Assembly (NCBI RefSeq): GCF_051020985.1
Contig: NC_135012.1
Location: 11,906,451-11,970,450, forward strand
Length of the DNA: 64,000 bases
Source: Nomia melanderi
Taxonomy: Eukaryota > Arthropoda > Insecta > Hymenoptera > Halictidae
Reading direction: 5' to 3'
Shown one piece after another: positions 12,337 through 27,238 of this stretch (the stretch's first letter is position 1; the number at the start of each line of letters is the position of its first letter). The notes below the pieces were generated by a model. The model was not told where the DNA came from. It did not search any database and saw nothing but the letters and a program-made list of their open reading frames with translations. Both the position numbers and the translations under genes were made by a program.

Positions 12337-15248
12337 TAAAAACTATTTTCTGTCGGAATTATATTAGTCTAATTAAGCTTCTAAAAATGTGAATAAATTC
12401 ATTTTACTAGTAGCGGTAATACGATGTCCGTTCAAAGTGCTACATTACGCTTCGTATTTGTTTTGCCCCTCACGCTCTGCTTTACTTTCCTTTCCTACAT
12501 TTCATAGCGAACGAAACGTATCGAAAATATAATAATGGAGCAAAATCGTATTGAACGGCAAATTTAAACAATAGAGGTTCTGAAATAAAGGTACGCGAGT
12601 TTTATGCGTGAGCTTACACAGTTAGCTACACGAGTCTACGCGTCGTCTGCGCATGGCAGGCCGATCACTGCTCACCGTTCGAAAATAATAATTGAGTATT
12701 TCGTATTGGCATTCGGAAATATTATTGTCAGTGCGAATCGCGGTGTTACTAGACCACAAGTTTTCGTTTTTGTTTTATTTTAATGTAGCATTTTCGTATC
12801 ATCAGCTTCGGTGAACGTACCGAAACGTTAATGAACAGATATTAATGTGTGAATGGAAGATGAAGTATTTTATAAAATGAAATATTTCTTTTAAGTTTTT
12901 TTAAACGGGAAAATATTTGAAACGAAATATGTGTAATATTTTTTATTTGCGAAAGCCTTCATTTTAAATGAAATAAAACTGACAAGTGTGACAGACTCTT
13001 TCCTTTTAAATATTTTTCTGGTGACTTATATAAATATAGTTTTTGTTTATTATTTTATTAATACATACAACTAATATGGAAACACAGATGACAAAAAAAA
13101 CATTTCCATGTAGGTTATTGTTTCGTAAGGGAATTTTTATTTCGAGAAATTTCAGAAGTTCACGTAATGCTACAGAAAATGAAACATTGGTTGGTATTTT
13201 TAGATAAGTTACTATTTTTGAAAAGGAAATTATTGAAATCGAATATCTTAGGAAATGGTGTAACCAGTTTAAAATCAGTATTTTTATGATAGTTGTTATG
13301 CTGGTAATAAAATGATTATTCTATAAATTTGGAAAGTTTAAGCATTAGCAGAAGCAATTTCGAACAAACCAATGCTCTTACTGAAATTATAATTTCAGCA
13401 GGGACATTCTTATTCCATGGAGTTTGAAAAATTATGAGAAACAATGGACACAAAATATGGGATAACAATACGACCCTGTTGCAATATCTAAATATGAAAT
13501 TGTGCAATTTCCTTCCACGCAGAGATGTCTCGGTATCATGGATCCGTCCGCGGGGATATTAAATTTCTACGAACAGCGTAACAAAAGATACTTATTAAAG
13601 TATTTTACAGAAAGCTGTTGTGACTCAGGCCAACGTACCTTTTGACCTCACTTTCCTGTCATCGACCAACTATCCGAGAATATTAAAAATTAATCAAAAT
13701 CTTCTATAACTTCGTTTAAACGGAATATTATGTACAATGTCCACCGTTCAACTAAACAAAAGTATTTACACATTCGTGGAACCGAAAATTTTTATATCAT
13801 TATTAAATTTAATACACATTAGAAATTTAATACACATACCAGAGAAAAATTAATTACTTTGTTAAAATTGATCGAACAGGTTAAATCGAGGTATTGAAGA
13901 AAATAATTATATACTTTAATATTTATTTAACGTTGTACATAACAACGGAATGTCTTTCTAATTGAAAACAAGAATGTAACCGCGTCGATACCCTTTATCT
14001 TCGCGGACCGACCGGAAAGTTTTGCTTTCGACGTTATAACTTCACCCCCAATAGTGGGAATTGGATGAAACCAATTCATTCCACACAAATCAGTCAATAC
14101 GTCATACTTTCCGAGTTATACAGTTGGAACGATGCACTGTTATCGAGTTTTTGACTGCTGAAAACGTTCCTCTTATGGACGTTCATCGCCGTGCGCTGGC
14201 TGCGCAACGTGATTAATGTGTTGACGCGTGTGCTGTACAGTTGAAGAATATACACACCAGATAAAGGAAAAAAGAGAAAAAGAACACGGAATAAAGAACA
14301 TTTTTCCGATGTAATTTACTTATTTACCAAAATCGTTGTTAACTCGGTACAATTAAAGTATTGCATTCATTTATGTATAAAACAGCGGTAACTGTATTCT
14401 TGTACAAATGTAAAGAAAGGAAGACACACATCTAAGAAAAGTATAATTTTGCAAAATACTCGATAAAAGTATCATTCTGTAAAATACAAGAACCCCTGCA
14501 CTATTCAACATTATCTCCAAACTAAAAACACAAAGTGCCTAAGCATGACGTGAATCTATACACAGTTTTGTCTCGCGAAACTCACAATTCACCATAAACG
14601 TGAAAAAGAGACAGAAAGAGGGAAGGGGGGAGGGCGAAGTAGCGAACGTTGTGAATACACGTCGGACCTTTCCGTTCTTGTTTGAAATTACTTGAATGCC
14701 GGGGGAAGAACGGGTTTAAACGTTGATTCGAATCGGGTTTCGCCGGAGCGCGGCTAACAAAAGCCTGTTTACTGTAACATAAGAAAATAAAAGGGCGGAA
14801 TCGATACTTTTGACGGAACCGTATTTCACGTTCATCAAAACGCCGAACAAATAGGCGGCCATTGAACGCGCACGCCTTCCAAAGAATCCGCGCGGTCCGA
14901 CCGAATGAGCCACGAATTTCTAACGAATCTCGATTGTGTATCGCACTTCACAGCGGTCCACTTCAAATTGCTAAACGCCCCCGCTGTTAAACTTTTAAAT
15001 ACAGCTATTTAAATACCCTCGCGAGTGTGTTTAAATTTTCTTTGAATGATTCTATAAAAATTACTGTAGAGTTGACCCTCGATTTAAACTTCTAACATTT
15101 CTTTTCATAAAACAACTGAATTAAGCATCGAAGTTTCAAATGCTAAAACAAGAAAACCACATATCAGTTAGTTGAATAATTAAATTATTCCTATGCAGTC
15201 TTCGATTTTAGATATCTAAACTCAAAGTCGCTATTAAGGCGACATAAC
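12337..15248. other. AT-rich DNA, nothing identified
   Basis: The direct repeat AAATTTAATACACAT occurs twice, 21 bp apart, near 13806. A purine tract GAGGGAAGGGGGGAGGG lies near 14619. No coding region is supported. Confidence 0.6.
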
Positions 15249-15323
15249 AACATCTGTTATCTTTTTAATTGCAAAAAGGAGAAATCAAGAATGGGTCATT
15301 TTGACCCGTCAGTTTTAATGTTA
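15249..15323 (+). repeat. Dispersed repeat family 4, copy A (GGGTCA palindrome)
   Basis: The segment ACATCTGTTATC through TTTTAATGTTA matches 22771-22851. It contains the perfect palindrome GGGTCATTTTGACCC at 15293-15307. The end TAACATTAAAACTGACGGG on the other strand resembles the TTAACACTRAAACT ends at 40603-40696, which suggests a shared TTAA-type MITE family. Confidence 0.6.
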
Positions 15324-17640
15324 AAACATTAATTTCGTACGCTCGATTGATATTTTGATCGACCGAAACTTTTCATTAGTCCAATTCGAGACGAAACGCG
15401 CGACTCACGGCTGCGTCGTTCAACGCGGCTGCGTTACAAACAAGCGTGTCGCGGATTAATTGAAAATGCTAATAATGTATAATTTGTCGCCAAGTATATC
15501 GTGTTTTCCGCTGTTCACTGGTTTATTTAGTTGAAATTCACCCTCTGCTTTGGCGTCGATGCCGATTCCATGGATTATTCTGCGATAGAACGATGTGGAT
15601 TTTCATTTAGAATCCAAAATACGCGCTTTGATGCGATTGTTTCGTCTAAAATCCAATGCGTGTATCTTCTGTGTTGGTTGAACCTTTAGGGAACAGTTTC
15701 AATGGATCAATAGTTACACGAGCGGTACACCAATTTTCGGTATTGTGCCGGGTAGTCGATTACGCGCAAGCGAGATTTCGGAGGACGAGTCTACAAACCT
15801 GAATAAGACGAAAATTATTAGTCAAAATTAACACAGTGTCGGATTCTGTTTAAAATGATTATTCATTTAAAAATCTGAAAATCTTACGGTTAAAATGACT
15901 AGAACTCTAAAATTAAATAATTTCTCATCAATTTTATTAAAACAGCGATTTACTATCTGCAGCGATATACTATGAAAAGCGAGAAATTACAAGTGGAGAG
16001 TAATCCAATTACATTTCGAGGGAAGAAATATTGCAGCAACGAAGGAAACTGAAAATCTAATCGAGAAATGTATACTGTCCCGCGAAATCGAATCTGTTAG
16101 ATGGTGAAACGATATTGTACAAATGCACGCTGGAATCAATGCGAACTTATGGTATTTGTATTCTAACTGAAACATTCCAATCTTGGAACGGTTTCAACCA
16201 ACAATACCTCGAAACCTAACGCATCTAATTTAGTTTATGGTTGTCAGCTTTTTATGCTAGTTTCCTTACATAATGAACAGTCTACAAAAAATTCTTATTG
16301 CGTTTATAATTATATTATAAATTTATAGCTGTTAAGTAACAAGTAACACGTGCATGCAATGTATTATCCTTGTACCTGTTATACGTGAAACGAAGTACAC
16401 AAATTGGCAAATCTTAGGAAAGTCTACGAGGTAACGGTATAAGTTAACGTAATTAGGGTACAAGCATGTTCCAACACACACCCTCTAATCAACATGGAAA
16501 ACGTTGTTCTAAATTGCGAAAATCCGACTCTGTTTAGTTGCTAAAGTTTGTACTCGGAGAACTTTTATCGATGTTCACCCTCCAAAATTTCAAAGTGCTT
16601 CAATTTCACTTACCAGTACTAGTACCTGGGAATGACAATGGCTAAATTAGCTCGTTAAGTTGTTCCCTTAACGGGAGTCGAGAGATCTTAGTAACGAGAA
16701 GATTTATACACTGTATCACAGTCATAACATAAATTCATTTCAAATATTAAAGTTATTTTCAATTATTAAATATAGGTAATTTAACCTTAATATTTTGTAT
16801 TAGAATTCATTGTATTTGAACATATCACAGAAATTAATTATTAGTATTTTCTGTTTTAGGATATTCTAAATTGTTACACCGCGTCTCATCCTAAAAAATG
16901 TTCTGAGTGTGTTCAATCGAATCTAACCTATAAATTCGGAATTATATCTATATTCGACCAAGGCTGTAATATTCTACTAAAACCTTCAGCATGAAATTAT
17001 AGCGGCGATCAGCTCAGAATATTATAATCTTGTCTGTTCACTTGTTCGAACTGGCTTAACGAGTGATTTACAGTGTCACTGGTGCTGCGAACTTCAAGAT
17101 ATCGACCACGTACTATGACAATGTCTAATATTGTCATATAATTTCGCAGAGCAGATACCACATTTCATGAAACAATTGAAGAAGCTAAATCTTTTGTTTC
17201 CAATCAAAATTAATTTTCACCATGATCTACGAGATACGAGAAAATTAAGAAATCAAACGCTATAAAGAGGTTCCATTTTGGTTCCTGTCTTATCAAAAAA
17301 ATTGCTACGATGACATACATAATTCGGTGACATACAAAACGTAGCATAATATCTAATCAGTTTAATAAAATAATGTATTAACCAGTTAACTGCGTTTGAC
17401 GAGTATATACATTATTTTAAAGTCTGAACTGATTCTAATTCTTTCAACGATGAATCACTTATTCTGTCAGACAAACGTGTAATTCTTCTTTGTTCCGATT
17501 GAACATTTAAAAATTTAAATAAAATAACCAAACTTTCCGTTGAGACCAAAAGTAATAGATTTCCTTCCAGCTTCTAATACTTTCAGCTCTCCCAATTTCT
17601 CTATTCGATAACATAAAACGACCATCGCGTTACAAAACAA
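15324..17640. other. AT-rich DNA, nothing identified
   Basis: A small palindrome, GTACTAGTAC, lies near 16616. Frames are short. Confidence 0.6.
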
Positions 17641-18300
17641 TCTCCCGTATCTCTTCGGATCTCTCCAATAAAAAAAGAAGACGGCAGAGCACGCGTACGC
17701 GTTTACCGATAAAAAGAGGAAGCCTCGAACTCCTCCCGCAGTTCACGACAACGAAGGAGGAACACGTAACGCGGCGTCCACCAGTGTGTTTTCCATTTCT
17801 GGCCAATAAAATCGAGTATTCTCCCCAGGAAATTCACCGCGGTTCCATTCGCTTCCGCGCGGAAATCTGAGTTGAGCCGGAAATTCGTCGATATCGACTT
17901 GAAAACAACTTATCACGACGTTCCTTAAATGTCTTATCTTTATCGGCGGCCCGTATTCGAGTTTGAGCGATGCTCCACTTAACATGAGGATCCAGCACGC
18001 CGCGCGTCGCCGGGGAACTATTGGCCGGGTGATTCCGGCGAACGGCACAGTGGATCTGGTCAATACCTGATCGATCGCCGCCGGCCGGAAGACTCGGTGC
18101 CGCCGCGTCTGTGTCACTGGCCCCTGGATACTGGGAAATTATACGCCACCCCGTAGTGCACATACGCGCGCAACCCCTTGTCCGGCGTCATTTTGCTGGG
18201 CGTGGAAAAAGCGTCCGCGGGAAAGATCGATCCGCGAAAAAAGGTCAGAGATCCTGGCAGCCGACCCCTAAATGTTCAGCATTTTTCGAATGCAACGAAC
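17640..18300. other. GC-rich, CpG-rich patch
   Basis: Two minus-strand frames overlap (17743-18117 and 17834-18163), and the + strand is open in parts as well. No protein is recognised. The same alternatives apply as for 6560-7260. Confidence 0.6.
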
Positions 18301-21300
18301 ATTTGTTTCGGTAATAATGACGAATAAATATTAGACAGCAACGTATATACGTTGGCGTGCATGTGTTAACGTCTTGCTTAACACGTAGTTTCCGAGATAA
18401 AGGTAGGTTTTGTTTAAAAAAATGTACGGTGACCGAATCGAGAACGCCGAATTATTTCGAAAAATATCAGTGAGACATTGAAACGTCCTGGTAAAGTCAT
18501 ATAATTCTTAAATGGAACTCTACGGTTTCTATTCCATATTTCTGAAGCCAACATTCAGATGTTTCCAAATTATGAACACATTTTCGCTTAAACCGTTATC
18601 AAGATATCAATAAATGAATTGAATCTATTTGTCGTTCTTTGTTCGGTGCTTTGAATAAAAAACGTACGAATTCGATTCATTTATTATCCGCGAATGATGG
18701 ATACATTAATTATTCATTATTCACAAATAACAACTAGAGTGAATTTACTGGATGTTTTGGATAACTTTTGCCCAACCTACTCGACCGCTGATCCCTCTTT
18801 CAACCCGTTTTGTACAAGACGACCCGCGGCTTTCGAATTGTTTTTATGAAATGGAAGAAATATCGTGACAAGAGGAAAATACGTTTAATGGGTTTATCGA
18901 TCGACGGCGGGAACAAAGATTCACCGTCGGGACTCGGACTTTCGGATTCAGCATCGCTGAAATGCTCCGCTCGCGTCTCGGGGGAAAACGGGGCGGAAGT
19001 GATTGAAAGAAGTGTTAGCGTGGATGTTTTTGTATTCTGTTCCTGCGACTTTGATTTTGAAGCATGAGTATTTGTTTGCGAGGTTTGATGGGACTTGTTG
19101 TGCGCTGTATGTTGGTTTTCGGGCGCTGCGGATATTGTTGAAATTGTTCGGGGAATATTATTGTGGAATATGTGTGGAGTTTTGAGACCCTCTAGATTTT
19201 GGGGTTTATTGACCGTTGCGGTTTAATCTTCGAGTCGTGGAAAGTGGATCTATTTTGTTTCTGATTTTCAGAAATTCTATATATTTGATTTCACTAACTT
19301 GATATGCTTTTATATTAACTCCTCGTTTCGTAGTATAAAGTTAGATTCATTGATAAATGTTAATATTATTTATCTTGTTTCTTTTTCTTTCCGGTAAATT
19401 ATTAATAATTAAGTAGCTTCAATGAACGTAACTGTGAAAAGAAGTGTGAGATAAGGGGTTAAACCTGAAGAAAGGTTAATGAGATATCGAGACCGATAGT
19501 AAAAATTTAAACTAGAAAATTCATAAATAAGAATCTAAATAGATCTATAAATTGTAACTCTTGAAATTATTAAAGTCATCCATTTTTCAAACGATTACTT
19601 TTTTAGAAATAAGTTTAAGGAATTAGCTAATATTAACTTTCTCCGTTTGTTCAGAGTTTTTCCCCATTACGCCTCGGTGAACAAATTACATACGTGTTGC
19701 GTTTCAACATTAACTAAATTCGGTATCAGTAAATTAATTTGTAATTAATCCATGTTGGATGATGTAGTCACTGGAGGCTCGTCATTTAAAACTTCCCTTA
19801 ACTCTCGTGAACTACTTTGAACGCTGACTAAAAAGTAGGTCTCTGCTTTGAATTATTAAATTAATTATTAAATATTAAAATAATTAATAAATTAAATTAT
19901 AATATACAGTATTCATCACATTCTATTCATTATTCACTATACTCTCGATCGTAATATATAATTTTTACACGCACACAAAATTGAGTTACAGATAATTAGG
20001 CTCTCTTAAATATTACATTTATCAAAATAATCACCTGTAGCATCTTTTCGCAAATATATTCTCCGGACTGTAAAACAAAAGTATTATTCGCGCGAGAATC
20101 GTGCTCGGTAAAATATTAATATATTCATTACACAAGCAATATGCAGTTAACGCTGAAAACCCAGTAAGAGAAACAAGATACGGAATTACTCTGATATTAA
20201 TGGAAAAAGCGAAATACAGTTGTAAGTGGTTCTTAATACATCCATTAAGTAAATGCTCCCTCGATCCAGTCGATGTAACTTCCGGCCACCGCTTCAGCTG
20301 GCAAACAGAATCGGCGATTGCGCGGAACTGAGATTCCAGATAGCGCTCGTGCGTTTCATAACACTCGTAGAACGTTAGAACGTTTTGAATAAATTAACAG
20401 TGCCGCGTACACAGAATCGCAGCTCCAAAATCGAGCGCGAGTAGCACTTTCCGCGTTTTACGAGTAAACGGCGTGTCTTGTTGCCAGCAGAATTACTATG
20501 CGAGTCAAAATGATTCACCTCGGGTTTCTTTTGTAACGAATATTCTTCGAGAAATATTTAAAAGAGTGTTTTTCTGACAAATTATTAAATAAATGATAAA
20601 CTGATTTACCGATACATATTAAAAAATATGTCAACCGAATCCTTATCGCTAGAACTGCCGAGCAATTAATACGATTAGTATGTAATTATAAAAATTGTAA
20701 CAATAGATTTTTTTTATTTTCTTGTATATTTGTCATAGTGTTCGAGTGAAACTATTTATTTTTAAAAGTTATGAACTTGTCTGAAGGAATTTAATCGCTC
20801 AAAGAAAAATCGTACATACACGTGCAATTCTTTGAGTCAAGCAACTATAACAAAGACTTTCGGTTCTTATTTCACGGTTACAACAGAAACCGGACGTAGC
20901 TTTCACGTAACTCTTCCATGCGAGGTTAACGTACCTCGCTTTGCTACGTATGATATTACCAGCCGTGGTTAAAACAAAAAAGGCGAGACTCGCGGCAAGA
21001 AAACCAGAGACAAGCTATTTCGTTATATGGACAAAGAGGTACGAATACTGAATAAACGATAAAGAACTTGTTGGCCACTTCTCGTTGAATATACATGGGA
21101 AAGGAATCTTCCTAAGAACGAAAGAGTATTTAGTTTTAAATACACGCAGACTTATTCGCAGCGTTCGTTTGAAATAGATATTTAAATCTCGAAGAGTCGG
21201 CGATGTTGCTCTCATTTATTTTGCAGGATGTCCTATTTATGTCTTGACTATTTGAAGTATTTCCGTTACCTTTTATGAGACAACGAAATATTCCAGATAA

Positions 21301-22770
21301 TATTCGTACGCCTCGAGAGAGAATTTCGTGATTATAGAAATTTTATGATTATGATTATACTTCTATGAGTAGAAAACATTTTTCTTAGATTTCAATTAAT
21401 TTCCTTTTTTAAGAATTGATATAGAAATTATTTAAATCATTATCCTTCGATGATTTTTCATATTTGTATCTCTTTATAATTCTGATATGTTGGTATGTTA
21501 TACGTATTTTATTTCCTAATTTTATTATTATCGCATACATTTGCAGTTGCTTCTTCCATTAAAAACTGCGAACGAAATCGCAAAGTTAGAAATCGGGAAA
21601 CGTCGAGCATTTAATCCTCGTTTAAATGTTAGAACGAATTTCTGTCATGGCCAAATATTAAATGTTTGAAATCCTGCTTCTACGCTTTGGGTTTTGTATA
21701 AGAAAGTATCAACTGTGAACAGTCTTTCGTAATACTTTCTAACGATACATTTGTCAGTGACCATTTGGCGTGGCAAATTAATTTCTTAAACAATAAGAGA
21801 AAGTGATGAAATTAAATGGATAGGCATTTTTAATCAATTTTAAATCATACGATTAAATTGAGTATTTAATTATGTAAAAACCTTCGCTTTAAACCAAAAG
21901 ATTCCTTTAAGCCTTTGTTAATTAATTTCAAAAAAATGTTATATTCATTATAAACTTACATTGTAAAGGTAAAATATTAATAATAACTTAAAAAAATAGT
22001 TTAGCTTATTACCAAACCTATTAGAAATAATGAATAAATCATGTTTTATATCGCCTCCGAATTATTCGTGTTTACAAACACGTGTACCGCCAGCACCGTA
22101 ATAAGAAGACTTTTAATCTTGTTCCTTTTTGCCCGTAGCTATTAAAACAAACGTAAATGGGTCCTCATATTAGGTACTTACATATACTTTACATCACAGT
22201 CTTCTTTATCCTCGCATTTTTGCCAGACCAGGCCAAAAAGTGCTTTTGTTTCTTCATTCTAAAGTACTCGCGAGAGTCGTAAAGTTAGCGACGAATGAGC
22301 TACGAAAGGAAAAGGAGGAGCAAAGGGGACGAGAAAATGTAAACGCGGTCTTCCTTTTCTAAAGAAAGAGAATTCGAAAGAGCTCGCAACAGGATATTCC
22401 CCGGCACGCTGCTTTGCGAACTTAAATGGCTAGAACCGCACGGATCACTGTTATTCTGAAATCTCGGTACGCGTTTAAACGGTCCAAACTCGAAAACACC
22501 GCAAATCGAAAGCGTAAACTGTTGCACTAACTCGATTCAGGAAACGGCAAGTATTTCCCTCGCTTTCGTATTTCTCAACTTTCGTGAAAATTTTCTGTTC
22601 TACAGGCACATTAATAAAATCATGAAAAAATATATTTTTAGAATTAAACCTAACGAAATAGGTTTACACTTTTATATACAAATCACGAGCATGTGTTTAG
22701 TGAGATTTCGATTGGATTGTATTTTAAAATCTGCGTTAACGAATCAGTTTATTTAATAATTTCTTAGTAA
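18300..22770. other. Mixed unique DNA, mostly AT-rich
   Basis: GC rises at 18780-19060 and 22260-22530. Low-complexity AATTAATTATTAAATA-type DNA lies at 19850-19910. A possible TTAA-type MITE end lies at about 20649-20669. No gene is supported. Confidence 0.55.
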
Positions 22771-22851
22771 AGACATCTGTATGTTATTAATAATTGCGAA
22801 AAGAGGAATCGAAAATGTGTAATTTTGACCCACCTGGTAATTCTAGTGTTA
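22771..22851 (+). repeat. Dispersed repeat family 4, copy B
   Basis: This segment matches 15249-15323 from ACATCTGTATG to TTCTAGTGTTAA. The palindrome is decayed on its left side (GTGTAATTTTGACCC). The end, read on the minus strand, is TTAACACTAGAATTACCAGG, again similar to the termini at 40603-40696. A small in-frame stretch at 22794-22976 covers it but is not supported as a gene. Confidence 0.6.
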
Positions 22852-25440
22852 ATAACGCGACGCGAAATCTTCTTAACGAGCATCTCTCAGCTCTATTTAC
22901 CTTTGAAGTCCGCATCAAAGAATGCGTGTTCCGTATACCGTCGCAAACTGTTTTAGTAACTTCCGTATTCTATTAATTAGAACGATAAATTCTGCAGATT
23001 GCGGACCTCGCATTACGCGAATAACGAAAATATTTAGAGGACGTTTTTTCGACGATTCCATAAATTTACCGACACGTCGCTGATTTTACAAGAAAATACC
23101 AGAATACCTGTTTACCATTATTAAACTCTGCATGGTTTATATATATATTTGTTTTTGAAAACTATTTTGCAAAAGCTATGAATAGTGGATTCATAGCGTC
23201 AGTTACGAAGTTTATCAGAAGGAGAATAAAATGTAAATTTTACTAAGCTCAACTTTATCTTCCGTATTAAAACATTTTACACGCTTTAATATTCTATAAA
23301 TCCATAAAATCCACAGTTTAACCATAACTATCTAAAATGCAGGCCACGAAGATTCCAGAGATTACAAACTCTTTACATAAATGAGTTTAAGCAGTTTCAA
23401 ATGAAAACTTTCGAAGAGCCAACACGTTCACGCTGCGTAGACATTTTATTTCTTTTTCTTCGATTCATTGTCTTCTCTGGTCAAGACTGAGTCGTGAAAT
23501 ACAATTAGAATATCACTGTAACGCAAAATCTTGGATTGCCAAACCTTCAATCGATTTTAAAATTGAAATTCAAAGAATTATTAATTCAAACAACTTTGTG
23601 CATTATATCGACGCGATTGAATAAAAAGATCATTTCACATTCGCCGTTGTGAATCTGTGAATCCTCGATTGTTCATGATCAATAAAAAATGTCAATGAAT
23701 CTCTAACAAAGTTGACAAATCGCGATTCACGAATTTCACAATTCGCTCGAGTTCCAACGCGAGCGACTGATTTATTAATTATCGAGTCACTTCGAGTTCT
23801 AAATTATTTAACACGAATTGGGGCACAACGGATCCGATGTTGCAGATATTTGATCCATTAAAAGTTCCAATACCAAAATGAGCATTTATCAAACGCGGCT
23901 GCAACGGACTGGCAATGCTACTTCGTGTCTAACGTAGTAGAAGCACAATGTCCATGGGAACAAATGGATCGAAGAATGACAGTTAACGTCCAACACAGCC
24001 TGGCGAATTCGGGAATGCAAAGTGTCATTTCCGCGAAGTCTCCTTCGGGATTTCCATTGGTGATTCTACTCCCGAGTCCGCTGGGCCAACATTTTCCAAT
24101 ATATAGGACGGTCTAATTTACAAATGGATGCTCGCCGAGAATTAATCAACCGAATTAAAAATGAAATAACTTTAAGTAAGCCTATAATGTTGTCGCTAAT
24201 CGAATATTTATTTATTAAAATCGACATTTCGTAATCCGGAAACACACGTCTAATTCATCCTTTTAAAATACTTCGAGCACTATTTTCCACGGGTGTGGTT
24301 GATTTATGTCACAAACTGAAATTTATTTATACAATAGTAAAATGTAGAATGAAATACAGTAATATTCGCGAAAATGCATGTAAAGCTTATTTTACTGTAT
24401 CAATGCAATTAAACCAGTGTAATAGAGTTTCATTCGTATGTTACTTCTTTTACGTCGAAACTTTTTTTTAAAGAAAATTAATCTTTATTTGATACGCAAT
24501 TTTGGAAGTTTGCTTTCAAAAACTTCATATCACACGTGAAGTCACAGTTTAACTGTAAACGAAGAAATAATTCCGAGAGTTCTGCAAAGAATTTCTGCGA
24601 TTGATCGGACATTGAAAATACTAATTAATGAAGTATATTTTCCGTTAACTCTCGTTGGAGAGAAACGAGACTAGAAACACGAAATGTAAGAAAATAAAAT
24701 TGTGATAGCGAAGAATGAAAATACACATTTAAAGAAAAGAAAATCGTCTTGGAAGATAAACGTAGTTACGATAGAAGGGAACTGTTATATTCGTGAATTG
24801 TAAGAGTGCTTCAATGAATGTATAATTAATAGAGTGATTAAAGGATTGGATATGTTTAAAGGATTCGCAGGGCGTAGAACAAAGTTAGCGTGGCGAAATT
24901 AAATTAATACATGCAGCTGTGTACCGGCGAATTTCACGAGAGTACATTAGCATAAGTCTCGTTATGCTTTAATAGGACTAATTGAAATAAACTGCTGAAA
25001 TGACATTCATTAAAATCCCCATTTAACGATTTTGACAGACGACACGACGCGAGATTTAAGTAAACGAATAACATTTCGAAACAAGCTCGGTGATTTCTTT
25101 CATGAGATTATTAACAAAATGTTCTTCGCAACTTTAATATACCGAACAGTTTGTATAAAGTTTCGTGGAGTATACAAAACTGTTAAATTTCTACAAGAGA
25201 CGTAAAAAGAAGCAAATAATAAATGAATTGATTCCAGTACAGTTCCTTAAAACTCTACAAGATAAAAACTAAGCTTTACGTTCTAAGAATTGAAACTATA
25301 TTCCCTGAAATTATGAAATGAAAAAAGCTTGAAACATAAAAGTTTCTTTGTCAGAAAGAGTCCGTAATAAAAAGAAAAATAACGTTCCATTAATGAACGA
25401 TACAAAATGCTGACGACAAGTATTTAGTCCTAATCCAACG
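22852..25440. other. AT-rich DNA, nothing identified
   Basis: Only short frames are present, and no repeat match within the window was seen. Confidence 0.6.
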
Positions 25441-26640
25441 ATAAACCGGCTCGCAGGAAAGCAATTAACCTTTTTGCGCACGGTTATCAAACAAATTCAC
25501 TGGTAAGGGTTAACAGAATATGATTACGGTGACCGCGCAGATTAATTTCTGTGTCGTACCCCTTCCGCCCACTTAGCGGTAAGGCGAAATTAATTACCGT
25601 AACGGCATTGTTCTGTATCTCTCGGCGATCCTTACGAGCATAAAACTCTGTGTACGTAACCTTTTTTTCGCGCTTCCCCTTATGAAAGGGCTCTTTGTAG
25701 CTTTAGAATGGTAACTCCCGCTCTCGAATCCCCTAATGACGGAACGAAAAGGGGAGAAAAAATGGCGGAAGAAAAACCGGCCAGAAAAAACCGGGGGGAG
25801 AGAGAGGAAAGGAACGGAAACAAAAGTGATTAACAGAATAAACCCCGAAAGAATAAAGAAATACTTACACGTTCGGGAAGTTGGCAGGATTTCCAGTAAG
25901 ACGATTAAGCCAGCGAGCACAGACGGCAAGATAAGGGGAGCGTCGTATCGAGGAAAGCGGAAGGAAAGGGAGTCGCAGAGAGGGAAGAGACTGAAAAAGG
26001 CGGAGCCAGATAGAAATCTCGATATCGTCCACGAAGCACCTGAGGGACTCGCGTCGCCTTCATAGAAGAATCTTACCGAGTCGCCCGAGACTGCGATCTT
26101 CGTACCAACGTTCCTAGGAATATCTGGCGATAAGCCAAAAAAGCATGGCGCTGATCGTCACATTTTCCTCTCGAGGTTTCGCCGGGGTTCCCGGACTGGG
26201 ACACATCCGGCGGGGAATCCGTCGAATGGTCAGCTCTACTTCGAACTAAATCATCGGCCGCTTCGTGGCCGATCCCTACACCCCCGCCCCCTGTTCGAAA
26301 GGCGACCGATTAAATCTCCGGAGAATGTTTTTCCATTGTCTTTGACCTGGAAGCGATGCCCTAAATGTTACTCGCCGGGCTCCGCGCTCCTACGGCGGAC
26401 GGACGCCGCGTTCGGTGTTTCTTTTTATAAATGCGGCCCGTTGGGTAACTGTAGCGGAGTTGCGCATTGTTCGGATCGCCTCGGATAAATGTTTACGCGA
26501 GGAGGAATGTTTGATGGGTGAGCGATTACTTTGGACAATGGTTACGCGTTATTTATGGGATATCGGTCCGCGTTTGTTTGAGCAATTTCGATTTTGTTTC
26601 GCCGATTTATGGAGGTAATAAGGTTTTCGAATTATTGATT
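25440..26640. other. GC-rich patch with a purine-rich tract
   Basis: The segment 25736-26010 is strongly purine-rich on the + strand, giving a Lys/Arg/Glu-rich frame of about 109 codons opposed by an open minus frame. This is the mark of biased composition. The part 26060-26420 is CpG-rich. Confidence 0.6.
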
Positions 26641-27091
26641 TCGATCGTTTGCACGTGTTCGTTTGAGTAACTTATTTAATTTAATATAATGTGTTTGAAT
26701 ATCTCCAGCGGATGTTACTTCATTTTATTGGTAAGTTGATTCGTGTAATTTGTTTCTGCGGTATTCGCATGATTTATTTTGATTATTCGTCTTCTGTTGT
26801 TTGAGAACTGTAAATAACTTGAATAATAAACCTTCGCGTTTTGAATAAAAACCTTTTTGGTTTTCTTAATTTTTTTCTTTGTAATATATTTTTCGTTACC
26901 GTTGTAATATTCATATGTCGTTTCCGTTCGATTTTTCTGGCTTTACGGGATAATATGCCATTTAATTGACATCGTGGATCTTTAAGGCGCCATTTCGCAG
27001 TTAACTGTTATATTATAGATCTGTCGTGTTTAATGTGAGGTTAACCCCAACGTTTCATGGTTGACTAATAAAATGAAGCACGCCCAATATA
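26640..27091. other. AT-rich DNA, nothing identified
   Basis: T-rich on the + strand. Nothing recognisable. Confidence 0.6.
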
Positions 27092-27126
27092 TTGGCAGTA
27101 GTTCCAATGCTCAGAAGCATTAATAA
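27092..27126. repeat. Small hairpin (CCAATGCT / AGCATTGG)
   Basis: CCAATGCTCAGAA pairs with TTCTAGCATTGG with one bulge and a loop of about 10 bases. The stem is too short for a typical miRNA precursor. It lies about 110 bp before the foldback at 27239. Confidence 0.5.
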
Positions 27127-27238
27127 TTCTAGCATTGGCATTGCAATCATAGCAACCCACTACCGTAATGATTCATCAACAATATCCTCTATTTAGCGGA
27201 ACGAAACCTCCAACCTCTCTCTAGAGATTAAAATAGGT

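Noticed and set aside
14619..14635. G-quadruplex in a purine tract
   Set aside because: The run GGGAAGGGGGGAGGG lacks four separate G3 runs with normal loops.
27092..27126. miRNA precursor
   Set aside because: The stem is about 12 bp, too short for a standard precursor hairpin of more than 20 bp.
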